A model generated the notes under the pieces. It made no database searches and was not told the DNA's origin. It saw nothing but the letters and a program-made list of their open reading frames with translations. DNA of 64,000 nt, taken from contig NC_050730.1 of NCBI RefSeq assembly GCF_014133895.1, positions 1,054,001-1,118,000 on the forward strand, given 5' to 3'. Source of the stretch: Torulaspora globosa. Its lineage: Eukaryota > Ascomycota > Saccharomycetes > Saccharomycetales > Saccharomycetaceae. Positions 62,828 to 64,000 of the stretch are shown here, in pieces; the first letter of the stretch is position 1; the number at the start of each line of letters is the position of its first letter. The position numbers and the translations under genes were made by a program.

Positions 62828-64000
62828 TTTGGTTTTGTACTCTACTCCACCAGTTATCGACCATATATTGCTTACTTTTGTGCGCTTTTATGCTGTGCTG
62901 CCTAGACTTCCAGGTCCCAGAGACAAGAGAGGATTGCAGCCGCCATGCAAGCCTTGTCGGCTCTATCTGCACGTCCCGCTCTCGTAGTGACATTTCGGGC
63001 CAGTCTCTTTTGATACTTCAGAAACATTGTTAGTCTCAGGTCCACGGTTGGGACCAAATACATATTTGGCAGGGCAAATAGAGCAATTAGAGGACGAAAC
63101 AAAGAGTCGAGGAAAGGGCGGTTGTCACAGAAGTAGTGTGCTCAACCAGTTATTCAAGTGCGGAGTGTTGAATTTGGCCTGGCAGAGGCGCAAGTAACAA
63201 ATACTTGGGGCCAAATCTGCTGAGGTAAGTGCCGTATATGACGATAAAAGTATACTGCCTATAAGAGTCCTGTAGCTCCTGTCCAGATGGCTGGGAGTCT
63301 ACTTTTCTATATGGGAGAGGCAATGACAAGATAAGCCTGTACGAATGTTATGCAAACATTTTTCCTCTGCTTGTCATTTAAGGCCTGTCGACATGAGGTT
63401 GCTTTTCCTTTTTGGGAAACCATCCACGTGACAGCGAGTAAAGCCCTGGAGGGATGAGCTACGAAGACGGATGGTGGCAAAGAGACGAGTGATTGATGAG
63501 GAGGAGAGAAAGTAAGGATGAGGTGAGAAATGAGATTGATTACTTCTTAGATCGGAAAATACAAGAAAGAGACGAGTGATTGATGAAGAAGTTAGTTTGA
63601 GGAGAGATAGTAAGGATGAGGTGGAAGTTGTGAGAGTGTTTATTTTTTTAGATCCGTAAGATGAGAGGAAGGGTTTATCGAGGAGCTTGTTCGGTGAAAG
63701 ATAGAGATGGATGAGTTTTTAGAGTAGTAATTGTTTGATTATAGGTATCCACCAGGAAATGGAGCAACCCAGGTCTTGACGAGATGTAAATGTTGTTGTG
63801 AAGGGTCAACAAGCAAAGGGGCACTGCGATTTAAAGTCCGGGTAACGGGGGGCTTGCATTTCTGACGGGCGTTTATATTCACGGGCTCGGGCGACGATTT
63901 TGAAGCTGGCGCGGGCGCGCGGACCGGGCAAATATATGTTTCGTCGGGCAAACAGGGAATTGCGAATGGCCAATTGCAATGAAGAGGTGGTTCTTGGGGA
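62828..64000. other. Gene-free right end, subtelomere-like
   Basis: 1.17 kb with no credible gene. From 63470 the plus strand becomes purine-rich and contains an 87-bp tandem repeat. AAGTGCCGTATAT near 63226 also occurs near 59772 in front of the Ty3 relic. A minus-strand frame at 63739-63951 is unrecognised. No telomere repeat array is visible. Confidence 0.5.
63479..63656. repeat. Imperfect 87-bp tandem repeat, purine-rich
   Basis: Two units start with AAAGAGACGAGTGATTGATGA at 63479 and 63566 and both go on through AGTAAGGATGAGGTG to TTAGATC(C/G)G. The middle of each unit has drifted. Part of a further unit may precede the first. Function unknown; such repeats are common near yeast chromosome ends. 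Confidence 0.75.

Noticed and set aside
63473..63481. Exact PACE sequence GGTGGCAAA at the right end
   Set aside because: There is no proteasome or other gene next to it; taken as chance in purine-rich repeat DNA.

Overview
This is nuclear DNA of a budding yeast of the family Saccharomycetaceae. The proteins match Saccharomyces cerevisiae orthologues along their length. Genes are compact and almost intron-free, and intergenic DNA carries yeast sites such as TCACGTGA E-boxes, Rpn4 boxes and Yap1-type TTACTAA. Positions 1-35.6 kb interleave two S. cerevisiae regions, left-arm chromosome VII (CSE1 YGL238W to HXK2 YGL253W) and right-arm chromosome VI (BNA6 YFR047C to HXK1 YFR053C), with every orientation conserved and a single hexokinase where S. 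cerevisiae has two. That is the ancestral order before the whole-genome duplication, so the organism is a non-duplicated yeast (Torulaspora, Zygosaccharomyces, Lachancea or a relative; I cannot name the species).

Core region (1-35.6 kb): CSE1 (cut by the window edge), DOC1, BNA6, KAP114, the YGL242C orthologue, TAD1, RTF1, RMD8, GUS1, RAI1, BRR6, KGD4, PDE1, PRE4, RET2, a wrecked gene at the ZIP2 position, RMR1, HFM1/MER3, RTG2, RPN12 and a hexokinase. These are housekeeping functions: nuclear transport, APC/C, NAD synthesis, transcription, tRNA modification and charging, RNA decapping, proteasome, COPI coat, retrograde signalling and glycolysis. The one broken member is ZIP2, a meiotic crossover gene, although its partner gene HFM1 is intact three kilobases away.

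Accessory, subtelomere-like region (35.6-64 kb): gene density falls and synteny stops. Intact genes are an FLR1-type drug exporter, a quinate-permease-like transporter, a CHA1-type serine/threonine deaminase, an ARR3 arsenite exporter, an old yellow enzyme, an AAD-type aldo-keto reductase, a YPL088W-type aldo-keto reductase and an NQO-like flavodoxin quinone reductase. Several of these detoxification genes have Yap1-type sites upstream, suggesting a stress-induced set of exporters and reductases.

From 51 kb rightwards, relics accumulate: a headless short-chain dehydrogenase, a DAL5-family transporter fragment, two pieces of a Y'-element helicase, a C-terminal AAD copy, Ty3/gypsy gag and integrase fragments, and an unidentified broken gene. 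The right end is purine-rich with an 87-bp tandem repeat. No telomere repeats, rRNA, CRISPR array or convincing tRNA gene is visible. Some apparent long reading frames begin at GTG or TTG, and starts given here are moved to ATG.
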